DNA of 64,000 nucleotides from Antarcticirhabdus aurantiaca (lineage in GTDB: Bacteria > Pseudomonadota > Alphaproteobacteria > Rhizobiales > Rhizobiaceae). The translations under genes and the position numbers were made by a program. Below the pieces are notes generated by a model, which saw only the letters and a program-made list of their open reading frames with translations, had not been told where the DNA came from and ran no database searches. The stretch is taken from NCBI RefSeq assembly GCF_009765365.1, contig NZ_VTOM01000010.1:62001-126000 (forward strand). The letters are read 5' to 3'. Within the stretch, counting starts at the first letter, position 1. Each line of letters begins with the position of its first letter. Shown here one piece after another: positions 6,317 to 15,725 of this stretch.

Positions 6317-7429
6317 TCAGGCGTCCACCGAAATCGCGCCGGTCGGGCGCGAGCAGCAGGCCAGGATGTAGCCTTCCTCGATCTCCTCGTCGAGGATGCC
6401 GCCATTGTGGCTCATCTCCACGGGACCGGCGGCCATGACCTTGCAGGTGCCGCAAAGGCCGGACTCGCAGGCGGCGGGAATGCGAACGCCGGCACCGCGC
6501 GCGGCCTGGAGCACGGTCTGGCCGGGTATGGCGCGTGCCTCGCGATCGCTGAGGGTGAAGCGGATCGGCGCGCCGGCCGGGGCGGCCTGCGCTTGCGCGG
6601 CGGTGACCGGCGCGGGCTCGCCGGCACCCGTCGCGCCGAAGCTTTCCTGATGGTAGCGAGCCATGGGAAAGCCGCGCGCTTCGAGGAGCGCGCGCACCGA
6701 ATCCATGAAGCCTTCCGGACCGCAGCAGAAGACGTCGCGGCCGTCGAGGTCGGGCGCGAGGAGCGACAAGCGCGTGTCGTCGAGCCGGCCGACCGGCCCC
6801 GCCCAGCCGCGTCGGCCGCCGCCCTTGGGACCCGCGCCCTGCGAGACCAGGAAGCCGAGGCGCAGGTTCGGCATGCCGGCGTCGATCAGCTCCAATTCGT
6901 GGTGGAAGAGGATGTCCTCCGGCCGGCGGGCGACGTGGAGGTAGACGACGTCGGCCTCCGGCGCGCAGTCGGCGAGCCAGCGCAGCATCGACATCATCGG
7001 CGTCGCGCCGGAGCCGGCCGACACGAAGAGGTAGCCGCGGGCAGCGGGATCCGCCGCCGAGAGCGTGAAACGACCGGCAGGGGCGAGCGCCTTCAGTGCC
7101 ATGCCGGGCCGCAGATGCTCGATCATCCAGCGCGAGGCCTGGCTCGCGCCCTGAGCCTTGACGGTGACCTCGACCGCGAAGGGGCGCGAGGGCGTCGAGG
7201 AGAGGGTGTAGGTCCGGTGGAGCGGCCCCGCGGCAAGCGGCAGTTCCAGGGTGACGAACTGGCCCGGCTCGTAGGCGAAGAAGCCGCCGCCCTCGGCGCG
7301 GAACAGGAAGCTCGCCGCATCGGCCGAATGGGACGTGCGGCCCATGCAGACGAGGCGCTGCGCCCTCGCATCGAACGGCTTGGCTCGGTCGAGCCGAAGG
7401 GCGCCGGGGGCGATCGTCGTCGCGGTCAT
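6317..7429 (-). CDS. gbcB: Glycine-betaine demethylase reductase subunit (FAD/2Fe-2S), GbcB-like
   Basis: The protein passes electrons from NAD(P)H through FAD and a 2Fe-2S cluster to the partner Rieske oxygenase. The order is an FAD-binding barrel (HRTYTLSSTPSRP, about residues 90-105), an NAD(P)-binding domain (SAGSGATPMMSML, then FCCGPEGFMD) and a C-terminal plant-type ferredoxin domain with CESGLCGTC and a distal Cys (ILACC). At 370 residues the length is normal. It lies 34 bp downstream of the Rieske oxygenase on the same strand, so the two form an operon. An AT-rich stretch at 6270-6300 follows the stop. Other Rieske demethylase reductases, for example for stachydrine, look alike, so the substrate is inferred. 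Confidence 0.8.
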   Translation of the reverse strand: MTATTIAPGALRLDRAKPFDARAQRLVCMGRTSHSADAASFLFRAEGGGFFAYEPGQFVTLELPLAAGPLHRTYTLSSTPSRPFAVEVTVKAQGASQASRWMIEHLRPGMALKALAPAGRFTLSAADPAARGYLFVSAGSGATPMMSMLRWLADCAPEADVVYLHVARRPEDILFHHELELIDAGMPNLRLGFLVSQGAGPKGGGRRGWAGPVGRLDDTRLSLLAPDLDGRDVFCCGPEGFMDSVRALLEARGFPMARYHQESFGATGAGEPAPVTAAQAQAAPAGAPIRFTLSDREARAIPGQTVLQAARGAGVRIPAACESGLCGTCKVMAAGPVEMSHNGGILDEEIEEGYILACCSRPTGAISVDA

Positions 7430-7463
7430 GACAAGCGGCTCCGCCGGTTTTCGGGCGCTGGGA

Positions 7464-8714
7464 TCAGGCGACGCTGCGCAGCGCCGGCGCGGCGCCTTCG
7501 GTGAGGCGGTCCTGCGCGAAGCGCGCGTACCAGTCGACGAACTGCATCACCGCGCCTTCGTGGACCGGCGAGTAGGGGCCGGGCTGGTAGGCGGGCGAGC
7601 GGATGCCGAAGGCGTTCTCCTCGACGATGCGCCGGTCCTGGTCGTTGGTCTCGGTCCAGACGTGGATGAGGCGCTCGAGGTCGTAGTCGACGCCTTCCAC
7701 CGCGTCCTTGTGGACGAGCCACTTCGTGGTGACGGCCGTCTCGTTGGCCGAGAGCGGCAGGACGCGGAAGGTGACGGCGTGGTCGGTGAGGACGTGGTTC
7801 CAGGTTCCCGGATAATGGTAGAGGAGGAGCGCGCCGATGTTCTTCGCCGTGACCGTGTCCGAGAGGAGGCGGTTGACCGCCTCGGTGCCCTCGATCGTGT
7901 AGCTGACGGCGTCGCCGAGAAGCGGCGTGCGCGTGGTGCGGAACTGGCCGTCCGGGTCGATGCGGAAGCGGGCGGGCAGCCCTTCCGCCTCGCAGGCTTC
8001 CCAATGGGCGAGGATTTCAGGGTCGGATTCGGCGCTCTGGACGCCGGTGGCGACGGGCGCCTCGGGGAAGGTCTTGCAGAGCTCGGGGTGGTTGCCCGCG
8101 CAGTGATAGCACTCGCGGTTGTTCTCCCAGACGAGCTTCCAGTTGCCCTTCTCGATGATGGTCGACTCGTAGGCGATCTTGGCCTCGGTGAGGCGGTGGG
8201 GCGCGAAGTAGGGCTCCATCGCGGCGCGGAAGGGCGCAAAGTCGGCCGGCTGATCGGCGAGGCAGATGAAGATGTAGCCGGCGACGCTCTCGCAGGCGAT
8301 CGGCTTCAGGCCGAAGCCGGACGGGTCGAAGTCCGGCCCCATCTGGCGGGCGAAGAGGAGGCGGCCGTCGAGCTCGTAGGTCCACTGGTGGTAGGGGCAG
8401 ACGAGCCGGGCGGCGGTGCCCTTGTGTTGCGTGCAGACGCGGCTGCCGCGGTGGCGGCAGGCGTTGTGGAAGGCGCGGATGCCGCCCTGGCGGTCGCGCA
8501 CGATCACGACCGGGTAGTCGCCGACCTGGAGGGTCATGTAGCTCCCCGCCTTGGGCAGCTCGCAGTCGTGGCCGGCGAACAGCCAGTCGCGATACCAGAT
8601 CAGCTCGAGATCGAGCTTGTAGAAGTCGGCATCGACGTAGAAGGGCCGATCGAGGCTGTAGCCCTCGCGCCGATCGCGAAGCCGCTTCAGCATGTCGTCG
8701 CGCGCGTCCACCAT
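7464..8714 (-). CDS. gbcA: Rieske non-heme iron oxygenase, glycine-betaine demethylase GbcA-like
   Basis: The oxygenase component probably removes a methyl group from glycine betaine, giving dimethylglycine and formaldehyde. The Rieske cluster motif is complete (CRHRGSRVC, then CPYHQWTY), and the mononuclear iron site follows (ENNRECYHCAGNHPEL), with a distal Asp near the C-terminus. The ATG at 8714 has AGGGA nine bases upstream; a TTG at 8723 has no spacing from it. The product has 416 residues, typical for GbcA. The best-supported reading is betaine demethylation, but other quaternary-amine demethylases of this subfamily are possible. The formaldehyde formed would feed the H4MPT pathway encoded at 39-51 kb. 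Confidence 0.8.
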   Translation of the reverse strand: MVDARDDMLKRLRDRREGYSLDRPFYVDADFYKLDLELIWYRDWLFAGHDCELPKAGSYMTLQVGDYPVVIVRDRQGGIRAFHNACRHRGSRVCTQHKGTAARLVCPYHQWTYELDGRLLFARQMGPDFDPSGFGLKPIACESVAGYIFICLADQPADFAPFRAAMEPYFAPHRLTEAKIAYESTIIEKGNWKLVWENNRECYHCAGNHPELCKTFPEAPVATGVQSAESDPEILAHWEACEAEGLPARFRIDPDGQFRTTRTPLLGDAVSYTIEGTEAVNRLLSDTVTAKNIGALLLYHYPGTWNHVLTDHAVTFRVLPLSANETAVTTKWLVHKDAVEGVDYDLERLIHVWTETNDQDRRIVEENAFGIRSPAYQPGPYSPVHEGAVMQFVDWYARFAQDRLTEGAAPALRSVA

Positions 8715-8874
8715 CTCGATCAATCCCTGCTGTTCTCGTGCGGAGCGTCCGGGGCGCGGGGGGCTTCGTCGCCGCCGGCCGCCACGTCCCTCGGACGAGC
8801 CGGATCAAACCACCAAGGCCGCACCTCGGCGCGCGGGAAAGCGACACGCCTTGACGCGGTGCGACATGGCGCCG

Positions 8875-9687
8875 TCAGTCGCCCCCGCGCTCCTTCTCCT
8901 TCAGCTTCTCGAAGCGCTCCACCAGCTCCTCGTCGCGCGGGCGCGGTGACAGGTCGAGGCCCTCCGACAGGCGGTCGGCGATCGCGGAAAGGGCGGTGAC
9001 GCGGGCATAGTTCTTGCTGTTGGCTGGGATCACGAGCCAGGGCGCGTTGTCGGTGTGGGTCTTCTCCAGCATCTCGTCGGCGGCGGCCTCGTAGTCGTCC
9101 CAGCGCTCACGGTTGCGGAAGTCCTCGTAGGACAGCTTCCACCGCTTCAAGGGGTCGTTGAGGCGCTTCTCGAAGCGCTTCATCTGCTCGTCGGGCGTGA
9201 TGGCGAGGAAGATCTTGGCCATGCGCGCCCCCGCGTCGGTCAGGAGCTTCTCGAACTCGGCGATCTCGCGATAGGAGCGCTTCCACTCCTCCTTCGTGGC
9301 GAAGCCCTCGACGCGCTCGACGAGCACGCGGCCATACCAGGAGCGGTCGAAGACGCAGATCTCTCCCTTTTCCGGCAGGCGCTCCCAGAAGCGGGCGAGA
9401 TAGTGGCGCTTGAGGTCGCGCGGCTCGGGCGCGGCGATCGGCCAGACGCGGAAGCCGCGCGGATCCATGACGGCCGACATGCGGCGGATGGTGCCGCCCT
9501 TGCCGGCGGCGTCCCACCCTTCCATCACGACCACGCCCGTCGCGCCGTGGCGCAGATAGGCCTGCTGGATCTTCTGGAACTGCTCCTGGATGGCGGCGAT
9601 CTTCGGCTCGCTTTCCTCGGACGACAGGCGCTTGTCCATGTCGAGGTCGGCGAGCTTGGGCGGCGATGTGGTCTTGTTCTTCGTCAC
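8875..9687 (-). CDS. ppk2: Polyphosphate kinase 2 family protein
   Basis: PPK2 enzymes transfer phosphate between polyphosphate and nucleotides in the cytoplasm. The Walker A motif (EGWDAAGKGGTIRR, about residue 57) and Walker B motif (FDRSWYGRVLVERVEGF) are intact, as is the lid region rich in Arg. With 270 residues it is a single-domain PPK2 of class I or III type; whether it favours ADP, GDP or AMP cannot be told by eye. The start is a GTG at 9687 whose last two bases overlap the TGA of the glycosyltransferase gene (GTGA), so the two are translationally coupled. The C-terminus ends in a charged helix. Confidence 0.9.
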   Translation of the reverse strand: MTKNKTTSPPKLADLDMDKRLSSEESEPKIAAIQEQFQKIQQAYLRHGATGVVVMEGWDAAGKGGTIRRMSAVMDPRGFRVWPIAAPEPRDLKRHYLARFWERLPEKGEICVFDRSWYGRVLVERVEGFATKEEWKRSYREIAEFEKLLTDAGARMAKIFLAITPDEQMKRFEKRLNDPLKRWKLSYEDFRNRERWDDYEAAADEMLEKTHTDNAPWLVIPANSKNYARVTALSAIADRLSEGLDLSPRPRDEELVERFEKLKEKERGGD

Positions 9688-11663
9688 GGCGCGGCTGTCT
9701 CCTCGGATGGATGCGGCCTTCTTATCTGCCGCAGCCGCGACGCCCGCAAAGGGCGCAGGCGCCCGGCGGCGCCGTGCGGCGTCTTTTCCCAGCGATGCGG
9801 CGCGAAGACGAGCTGTCCCGCGGCGCGAGCCGTGACGAGGCCGACGAGCAGCCAGTAAGCCGGAAGGAGAAGGATGCGCCGGACGAAGCCCATGCGCCCC
9901 GCCGGCGGCAAGGAACGCCAGGCGAGAAGCCCGAAGGCGAGCGGGGCGCCGACGATGTTGGCGATGTCGAGAAGGAGAAGGGCGAGCTGCAGTCCGTCCA
10001 GCGCTTCGCCCGACAGGAGGTCGCGCAGCCCGAGCCCGACGAGGAGCAGCGAGAGCGGCTGGATCAGGGCCGAAAGCAGCATGCCGACGAAGAGCAGGAC
10101 GAAGACGGCGCTGCCGCGCGGGCCGAGGTCGACGAAAAGGCGGCTCGGGGCGCGCAGGTGGACGAGCAGCGTCTGCATCCAGCCCTTCATCCAGCGGGTC
10201 CGCTGGTTGCGCCAGACCGGCCAGGATTCGGGCGCTTCCTCGTCGGTCGGGGTCTCGATCACGCCGATCCGGTAGCCGGCCCGCGCGATGCGGATGCCGA
10301 GGTCGGCATCCTCAGTGACGTTGTGCGGGTCCCAGCCGCCGACGGCGTCGAGGACGACGCGGCGAAAATGGTTCGAGGTGCCGCCGAGCGGCAGCGGCAG
10401 GCCGCGCCGGGCGAGAAACGGCAGGAGGCCTCGAAACAGCGCGGCGTATTCCAGCGCGAAGAGGTCGGCGAGCCAGCCGCGTCCCCGGACCAGGACGGCG
10501 AGCGGCGCCTGGAGGCAGGCGAGCTCGGACGGCCCCGCATCGAAGGCGGCGAAAGCGGCCCGCAGCTGGGCAGGATGGGGCCGGTCCTCCGCGTCGAACA
10601 CGGTGACGAGGCTGCCGCGCGCGAGCGGCAGGGCGAAGCTCAGCGCCTTCGGCTTGGTGCGCGGCTCGCAAGGTGGAACGGCGACCAGCTCCATGTGCGG
10701 GCGGCGGGCGATCGCCCGGCGCACCGCCTCGACGGTCTCGGCATCGTCGGCCTCGCAGATCAGCTTCACGTCGAGGCGCGTGCGCGGCCAGTCGAGGCGA
10801 TCGAGGGCGGCAGCCAGCGCGGCGACGACGCCGGCCTCGCGGTAGAGCGGCACGAGAACGCTGTAGATCGGGGGCGCCGGCGGGAGAGGCGGCAGCCGCG
10901 GCGGCCTGCGGGAGGGCGGCTTCGCCTCCATCGCGGCCTTGAAGCGCAGGAGGATGGTCGCGCAGAAGAGGAGGGACAGCGAGGCGTGGAGGGAAAGGAG
11001 CGCGGGACCGGGCGCATGGACGGCGGCGAGGGCAACGAGGCCGGCGGCAAGCGTCAGCGCCGCGGCCTGGGACGCGCCGACGACCGTTCGCGCCGACTGG
11101 TGCGGCCGGTCGGCCGAAAGGCCGAGCCAGGCATCTCGCAGGCGATGGGCCTGCGTATGCCTGCCCTGGGCCTCGGCGATCTCCGCGCGGCTCGCCAGGG
11201 CAAGGCGGTCGCGAAGGGCCGGGTCGCGGCGGATCGCGGCGTCGAGCTCGTCGAGGGTTTCGAGGAGCGGCATGCAGACCATGCGCGGGGCGAGGCTTCG
11301 GCTGCAGAGGCGCAGGAGCCGCAGCGGCTGCGCTCCGACGGGCAGGGGCTCGAAGGCGACGATGTCCTCGCCCGGTCCCGGCGGCGCGACGGAGCAGCCG
11401 AGGCGTACGGCGCAGGCGGCGAGGTAATCCGCCTCGCCGATCGTCTCGTCGGCGATCAGCTCGGCCGCGGCGTCGCTGCCGTTGCGGCTGGCGCGGCCGA
11501 GCGCGGTGAGATAGGACCGCTTGTCGATGCCGAGCGCTGCCAGGACGTCGGCCCGCGCCGAGGACGGGACGGCCGGGCTCGAGCCCGCGGGCGCGCCGGC
11601 CAGGGCGCCGAGCCATTCGAAGGATGGAGCGGAGCCGCCGGTCAGATCGCGCACGCCCGGCAT
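9684..11663 (-). CDS. Membrane glycosyltransferase, family 2, with N-terminal GspE/MshEN-like domain
   Basis: The 659-residue protein has three parts. The first 170 or so residues resemble the small domain found at the N-terminus of GspE-type proteins and some bacterial GT2 enzymes (LAALGIDKRSYLTALG). Two membrane helices follow (AAALTLAAGLVALAAV and neighbour), then a GT2 catalytic domain with EADDAE, VFDAEDRPHP, TEDADLG and QRTRWMKGW, the D/DxD/ED/Q-R-x-x-RW set. At least three C-terminal helices follow. Such enzymes polymerise or transfer sugars to an exported polysaccharide at the inner membrane. The ATG at 11663 diverges from the binding-protein gene. The stop overlaps the ppk2 start. 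Confidence 0.82.
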   Translation of the reverse strand: MPGVRDLTGGSAPSFEWLGALAGAPAGSSPAVPSSARADVLAALGIDKRSYLTALGRASRNGSDAAAELIADETIGEADYLAACAVRLGCSVAPPGPGEDIVAFEPLPVGAQPLRLLRLCSRSLAPRMVCMPLLETLDELDAAIRRDPALRDRLALASRAEIAEAQGRHTQAHRLRDAWLGLSADRPHQSARTVVGASQAAALTLAAGLVALAAVHAPGPALLSLHASLSLLFCATILLRFKAAMEAKPPSRRPPRLPPLPPAPPIYSVLVPLYREAGVVAALAAALDRLDWPRTRLDVKLICEADDAETVEAVRRAIARRPHMELVAVPPCEPRTKPKALSFALPLARGSLVTVFDAEDRPHPAQLRAAFAAFDAGPSELACLQAPLAVLVRGRGWLADLFALEYAALFRGLLPFLARRGLPLPLGGTSNHFRRVVLDAVGGWDPHNVTEDADLGIRIARAGYRIGVIETPTDEEAPESWPVWRNQRTRWMKGWMQTLLVHLRAPSRLFVDLGPRGSAVFVLLFVGMLLSALIQPLSLLLVGLGLRDLLSGEALDGLQLALLLLDIANIVGAPLAFGLLAWRSLPPAGRMGFVRRILLLPAYWLLVGLVTARAAGQLVFAPHRWEKTPHGAAGRLRPLRASRLRQIRRPHPSEETAAP

Positions 11664-11696
11664 GCTAGGCGGCGCTTGTCGGGGAGCAACGAACCC

Positions 11697-12563
11697 ATGG
11701 GCGACAGACTCGCGTCCTGGTTGATGGCGGTCGTGCTGGCCGCGGGCCTCGTCGGCCCCGCCGCGCCGGCGCTCGCGCAGGCCCAGGCGCAGGACGTGCC
11801 GCTGCCCAATTTCGTCGACCAGCGCCAGCGCGCCACGCGCCCGCCTCTCCCCGAGCGCGAGCGCTACCGCTTCCTGACCAGCAGCGACTTTCCGCCCTTC
11901 AACTTCATCGACGGGCGCGGCCGGCTGACCGGCTTCAACGTCGACCTCGTGCGGGCGCTGTGCGAGGAGCTGAACATCCTCGACCGCTGCCAGATCGAGG
12001 CCAAGCCCTTCAACGAGCTGGTGGACGCGCTGAACAAGGGGGAGGGCGAGGCGATCGTCGCGGGTCTCGCGGTCACCGCCGCGAACCGGCAGACGCTGGC
12101 CTTCACCGATTCCTACTTCCGCTTTCCCGCCCGCTTCGTCGCACGCAAGGACACGGCGCTCGTCGAGCCGATGGCCGACGCCGTGGCCGGCAAGCCCGTG
12201 GCGGTGGTGGCGGGAACGGCCCATGCGGCGATGCTGCGCACCTTCTTCCCCGAAGCCGAGGCGAAGGCCTTCGACACGCGCGAGGCGGCGCTGGACGCGC
12301 TCAAGCGCGGCGAGGTCGAGGCCATGTTCGGCGACGGGGTGAGCTTGTCCTTCTGGCTCGGCAGCGACGCGGCGGCGAACTGCTGCGCCTTCGCCGGCGG
12401 GCCGTACCTGTCCGACCGCTTCCTCGGGGAAGGGCTCGCCATCGCGGTGAAGCGCGAGAACGCCGACCTGGCGCGGGCGATGGACTACGCGATGGGACAG
12501 ATCGTGGGGAAGAAGGTCTTCTCCGAGCTTCTCCTGCGCTACTTCCCGATCAGCGCCTTTTGA
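11697..12563 (+). CDS. Periplasmic substrate-binding protein, family 3 (amino-acid type)
   Basis: The 288-residue product begins with a signal peptide (SWLMAVVLAAGLVGPAAPALA) and folds as a type II periplasmic binding protein. The motif SDFPPFNFIDGRGRLTGFNVDL is the standard entry of the SBP_bac_3 domain, and TDSYFRFPARF and KRGEVEAMFGD mark the hinge and second lobe. These proteins capture amino acids for ABC transporters. No permease or ATPase gene lies beside it, so it works with a distant transporter or as a sensor partner. The ATG at 11697 has GGGGAG about ten bases upstream; 33 bp separate it from the divergent glycosyltransferase. Confidence 0.85.
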   Translation: MGDRLASWLMAVVLAAGLVGPAAPALAQAQAQDVPLPNFVDQRQRATRPPLPERERYRFLTSSDFPPFNFIDGRGRLTGFNVDLVRALCEELNILDRCQIEAKPFNELVDALNKGEGEAIVAGLAVTAANRQTLAFTDSYFRFPARFVARKDTALVEPMADAVAGKPVAVVAGTAHAAMLRTFFPEAEAKAFDTREAALDALKRGEVEAMFGDGVSLSFWLGSDAAANCCAFAGGPYLSDRFLGEGLAIAVKRENADLARAMDYAMGQIVGKKVFSELLLRYFPISAF

Positions 12564-12649
12564 CGCCGAGGGGCGAGGTTCGTTGACGCAGGGAGCGTGA
12601 GTGCCTACCGAGGGCCCGTCCGGTCCGTCGAATTCGGTTGCGCCCTGCC

Positions 12650-14293
12650 ATGTCCCAGTCCTCCGTTCTCCTCGATCCCGCCCTCGTCGAGGCCGCCCGC
12701 GCGTCCAACGCCTGGCCCTTCGAGGAAGCGCGCAAGATCGTGGCGCGGCTGGAGAAGCATCCGAAGGACACCGTCCTCTTCGAGACCGGCTACGGCCCCT
12801 CGGGCCTGCCGCATATCGGCACCTTCGGCGAGGTGGCGCGCACGACCATGGTGCGCAACGCCTTCCGTATTCTGACGCAGGACCAGGTGCCGACGCGGCT
12901 CCTCTGCTTTTCCGACGACCTGGACGGGATGCGCAAGATCCCGGACAACGTGCCGGACCGGGCTGCCCTCGAGCCCTTCCTCCACAAGCCGCTGTCGGCC
13001 GTGCCGAACCCCTTCGGCGGGGATTATGCGAGCTTCGCGGACCACAACAACGCGATGCTCTGCCGCTTCCTCGACACCTTCGGCTTCGACTACGAGTTCG
13101 CCAGCGCGACCGACTACTACCGGAGCGGCCGCTTCGACGCGGTGCTGCTGCGCGCGGCCGAGCGCTACGACGACATCATGGCCGTGATGCTGCCGACGCT
13201 CGGCCCCGAGCGGCAGGCGACCTACAGCCCCTTCCTGCCGATCTCGCCGACGACCGGCCGCGTGCTCTACGTGCCGATGCGGGCCGTCGACGCGAAGGCC
13301 GGCACCGTCACCTTCGAAGACGAGGACGGCACGGAAACGACGCTGCCGGTGATCGGCGGCCACGTGAAGCTCCAGTGGAAGCCGGACTTCGGCATGCGCT
13401 GGGCGGCGCTGGACGTCGACTTCGAGATGTTCGGCAAGGACCACCAGACCAACGCGGTCATCTACGACCAAATCTGCGCGATCCTCGGCGGGCGCCCGCC
13501 CGAGCACTTCGTCTACGAGCTCTTCCTCGACGCGGAAGGGGCGAAGATCTCGAAGTCCAAGGGTAACGGCCTGACGATCGAGGAATGGCTCGCCTACGCC
13601 TCGCCCGAGAGCCTGAGCCTCTACATGTTCAACAAGCCGCGCGCGGCCAAGCGCCTGCACTTCGACGTCATCCCGCGCGCCGTCGAGGACTACTACGCCT
13701 TCGCCGGCGCCTTCGACCGGCAGGACGAGAAGGCGCGGCTCCAGAACCCGGTCTTCCACATCCACGGCGGCGAGCCGCCGGTGAAGGGCATCGCCGTGCC
13801 CTTCGCGCTGCTCCTCAACCTCGTCTCGGCGTCGAACGCGGCCGACGCCAAGACGCTCTGGGGCTACATCTCGCGCTATGCGCCCGGCACCACGCCGGAA
13901 AGCGACCCGGAGCTCGACCGGCTGGTCGGCTACGCGCTGCGCTATTTCAAGGACTTCGTCCTGCCCGCCAAGCGCTTCCAGTCGCCGGACGAGGTCGAGC
14001 GGCAAGCACTGGAAGCCTTGGACGCCAAGCTTGCGAGCCTGCCGGAGGGCTCCAGCGCCGAGGCGATCCAGGATGCGATCCTCGACGTCGCGCGCCCCAT
14101 CCCGCGCTACCAGGATCCGAAGAAGACCGGACCGGACGGCGGACCGGGTGTCTCGGGCGAGTGGTTCTCGGCGCTCTACCGGACCCTGCTCGGCCAGGAG
14201 AAGGGCCCGCGCTTCGGCTCCTTCGCGGCGCTCTACGGGATCGGGAACACGCGGGCCCTGATCCGCGACGCGCTGGAGGGGCGGCTCGGCTGA
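12650..14293 (+). CDS. lysS: Lysyl-tRNA synthetase, class I
   Basis: This enzyme charges tRNA-Lys. It is the archaeal-type class I form that many alphaproteobacteria use in place of class II LysRS. The HIGH-like motif is [13 protein letters not shown] (about residue 45) and the KMSKS-like motif is KISKSKGNG (about residue 302). The 547-residue length is normal. I chose the ATG at 12650; a TTG twelve bases earlier would add four residues. No strong Shine-Dalgarno is visible. The gene stands alone between a binding-protein gene and a convergent nuclease-like gene. Confidence 0.95.
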   Translation: MSQSSVLLDPALVEAARASNAWPFEEARKIVARLEKHPKDTVLFETGYGPSGLPHIGTFGEVARTTMVRNAFRILTQDQVPTRLLCFSDDLDGMRKIPDNVPDRAALEPFLHKPLSAVPNPFGGDYASFADHNNAMLCRFLDTFGFDYEFASATDYYRSGRFDAVLLRAAERYDDIMAVMLPTLGPERQATYSPFLPISPTTGRVLYVPMRAVDAKAGTVTFEDEDGTETTLPVIGGHVKLQWKPDFGMRWAALDVDFEMFGKDHQTNAVIYDQICAILGGRPPEHFVYELFLDAEGAKISKSKGNGLTIEEWLAYASPESLSLYMFNKPRAAKRLHFDVIPRAVEDYYAFAGAFDRQDEKARLQNPVFHIHGGEPPVKGIAVPFALLLNLVSASNAADAKTLWGYISRYAPGTTPESDPELDRLVGYALRYFKDFVLPAKRFQSPDEVERQALEALDAKLASLPEGSSAEAIQDAILDVARPIPRYQDPKKTGPDGGPGVSGEWFSALYRTLLGQEKGPRFGSFAALYGIGNTRALIRDALEGRLG

Positions 14294-14309
14294 GGCGCCG
14301 CCGCTCCGC

Positions 14310-15002
14310 CTAGCGCCACATCCCCGTTCGCGCCTCGCGCGCCTTCGCTTCGGCCTCGGCATAGGGGCCGTCGGGGGCGGCCTCGGCCCAGCCGTTGCGC
14401 ACCAGCCAGTCGCCGATGTCCTCGCCGGCGCCGACGGTGCAGGCGCTGGTGAGGTCCTCCTCGGCGGTGCCGAAGCCGTCCGGAGCCTCGCAGCGGATGG
14501 CGCGGCCGCGAAGAAACGCCCGCAGCGAGGTCAGCGCTTGGCGGCCGCAGGGCCAGGCCTCGCCGCCGGCCGAGGTGCAGGTGCGATCGAGCGAGGGCGG
14601 CGCGATGTCCGGCAGGGTGACGGTGCCGCGTCCGACGCGGATCGTGCCGACATCCACCGCGACCGGCCGGCTGAGAAGGCGCAGGCGCACCTCGCGGTCG
14701 GTCTCCTCGGGCTTTTGCGGGGCGGTCTCGGGCAGGCGGGGCGGCAGGCGCACCAGCGCACCGCCGGCCTCCGGCGTGCGCTGGACGCCCTCTTCGGGCG
14801 AAACGTTCCGGCCGGCGGGCGCTGCTGTCTGTGAAGCCTCCGGACTCGGCGCGGCCTCGGGTGCCGGCGCGAGGGCGGCGAGGCGCTCGGCTTCGGCCTG
14901 GAGGCGCGCCTCGCGGGCGAGATGGTTGGCGATTCCGGCGAAAACGGCGACGAGCACGAGGACGCCCCCGAGAGCGGCGAGGCTCTGGCTGATCCTGTTC
15001 AC
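14310..15002 (-). CDS. Membrane-anchored thermonuclease-like (SNase-fold) protein
   Basis: The 230-residue protein has one N-terminal membrane helix (LAALGGVLVLVAVFAGIA) followed by an Ala/Pro/Glu-rich linker to about residue 105. The C-terminal domain ends with the common SNase-fold signature (GDWLVRNGWAEA, then YAEAEAKAREARTGMW). The central GIDTPE-like catalytic segment of true thermonucleases is replaced by a Cys-rich stretch (RTCTSAGGEAWPCG), so nuclease activity is doubtful. The GTG at 15002 has GGAGGG four bases upstream. Similar anchored, degenerate SNase-like proteins are common in Hyphomicrobiales. It lies on the same strand as, and just after, the S24 repressor gene. Confidence 0.65.
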   Translation of the reverse strand: MNRISQSLAALGGVLVLVAVFAGIANHLAREARLQAEAERLAALAPAPEAAPSPEASQTAAPAGRNVSPEEGVQRTPEAGGALVRLPPRLPETAPQKPEETDREVRLRLLSRPVAVDVGTIRVGRGTVTLPDIAPPSLDRTCTSAGGEAWPCGRQALTSLRAFLRGRAIRCEAPDGFGTAEEDLTSACTVGAGEDIGDWLVRNGWAEAAPDGPYAEAEAKAREARTGMWR

Positions 15003-15044
15003 GCGTCCCTCCGCTGGCGTCCCCGGCCGCCAACTAGCGCGAAA

Positions 15045-15725
15045 TTACTGGCTTGCCCACAGGACCCGGGCCAGCCATTCGACGTCTTCCGCCGCGAAGA
15101 GGCGGGGCGGGAAGTCCGGGTTGACCGAGGACAGCTCGATCGTCTTGGCGGTGCGGCGCTCCAGCGTCTTCACCATGACCTCGCCCGAGCGGACCCGGGC
15201 CACCACACGGTCGCCGCGCCGCACCGAAGCGCCGGGGGCGACGATCAGGATGTCGCCCTCCTTGTAGAGCGGCTTCATGGACTCGCCCGCGACTTCGATC
15301 GCGTAGACCGGCTCGCCGCCGGTGGCGGGCAGGGTGATCTCTTCCCAGCCCTGTCCGGCAGGAAAGCCCGCATCGTCGAAGTAGCCGCCCGATCCCGCCT
15401 GGGCGAGACCGACGAGCGGCACCGTGACGGCCGGCCCGCCGCGAAGCGCGGCGAGCGGCAGCGCGGCAGGGGAGGCGGGAGCGGTATCGCGGCCCTCGCC
15501 GCGGATCAGGGCGGAAAAGTCGTCGAGCGTCGCGCCCGTCGATTCCATCACCTTGTGGATCGACTCGGTGGAGGGCCAGCGCGGACGGCCGTCATTGCCC
15601 GTGCGCTTGGACTTGTTGAAGGTCGTGGGATCGAGGCCGGCGCGGCGGGCGAGGCCGGAGGGCGACAGGCCGTGACGGTCGGCCAGGGCATCGAGCGCGG
15701 CCCAAATGCGATCGTGGGAGAACAT
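15045..15725 (-). CDS. LexA-like repressor with S24 peptidase domain
   Basis: The 226-residue protein has an N-terminal HTH (SGLARRAGLDPTTFNKSKR) and a C-terminal S24/LexA-type autoprotease. The nucleophile is the Ser of AGESMKPLYKEGD and the general base the Lys of EVMVKTLER. An Ala-Gly pair in LAQAGSGG is a plausible self-cleavage site. This architecture matches phage-repressor-like HTH-S24 regulators that are common as chromosomal genes in alphaproteobacteria. It is not LexA itself. No prophage genes are nearby, so it is probably a resident regulator. It diverges from the BrkB-type gene over a 201-bp gap that may hold its operator. Confidence 0.85.
   Translation of the reverse strand: MFSHDRIWAALDALADRHGLSPSGLARRAGLDPTTFNKSKRTGNDGRPRWPSTESIHKVMESTGATLDDFSALIRGEGRDTAPASPAALPLAALRGGPAVTVPLVGLAQAGSGGYFDDAGFPAGQGWEEITLPATGGEPVYAIEVAGESMKPLYKEGDILIVAPGASVRRGDRVVARVRSGEVMVKTLERRTAKTIELSSVNPDFPPRLFAAEDVEWLARVLWASQ

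Noticed and set aside
9684-12224. A minus-strand reading frame of more than 800 codons covering the glycosyltransferase and part of the binding-protein gene
   Set aside because: Only the part from the ATG at 11663 has GT2 features. The upstream extension is antisense to the binding-protein gene and has no family signal.
15045-15725. The S24 repressor as a sign of a prophage
   Set aside because: No integrase, structural or lysis gene lies nearby; HTH-S24 regulators are common chromosomal genes in this group.
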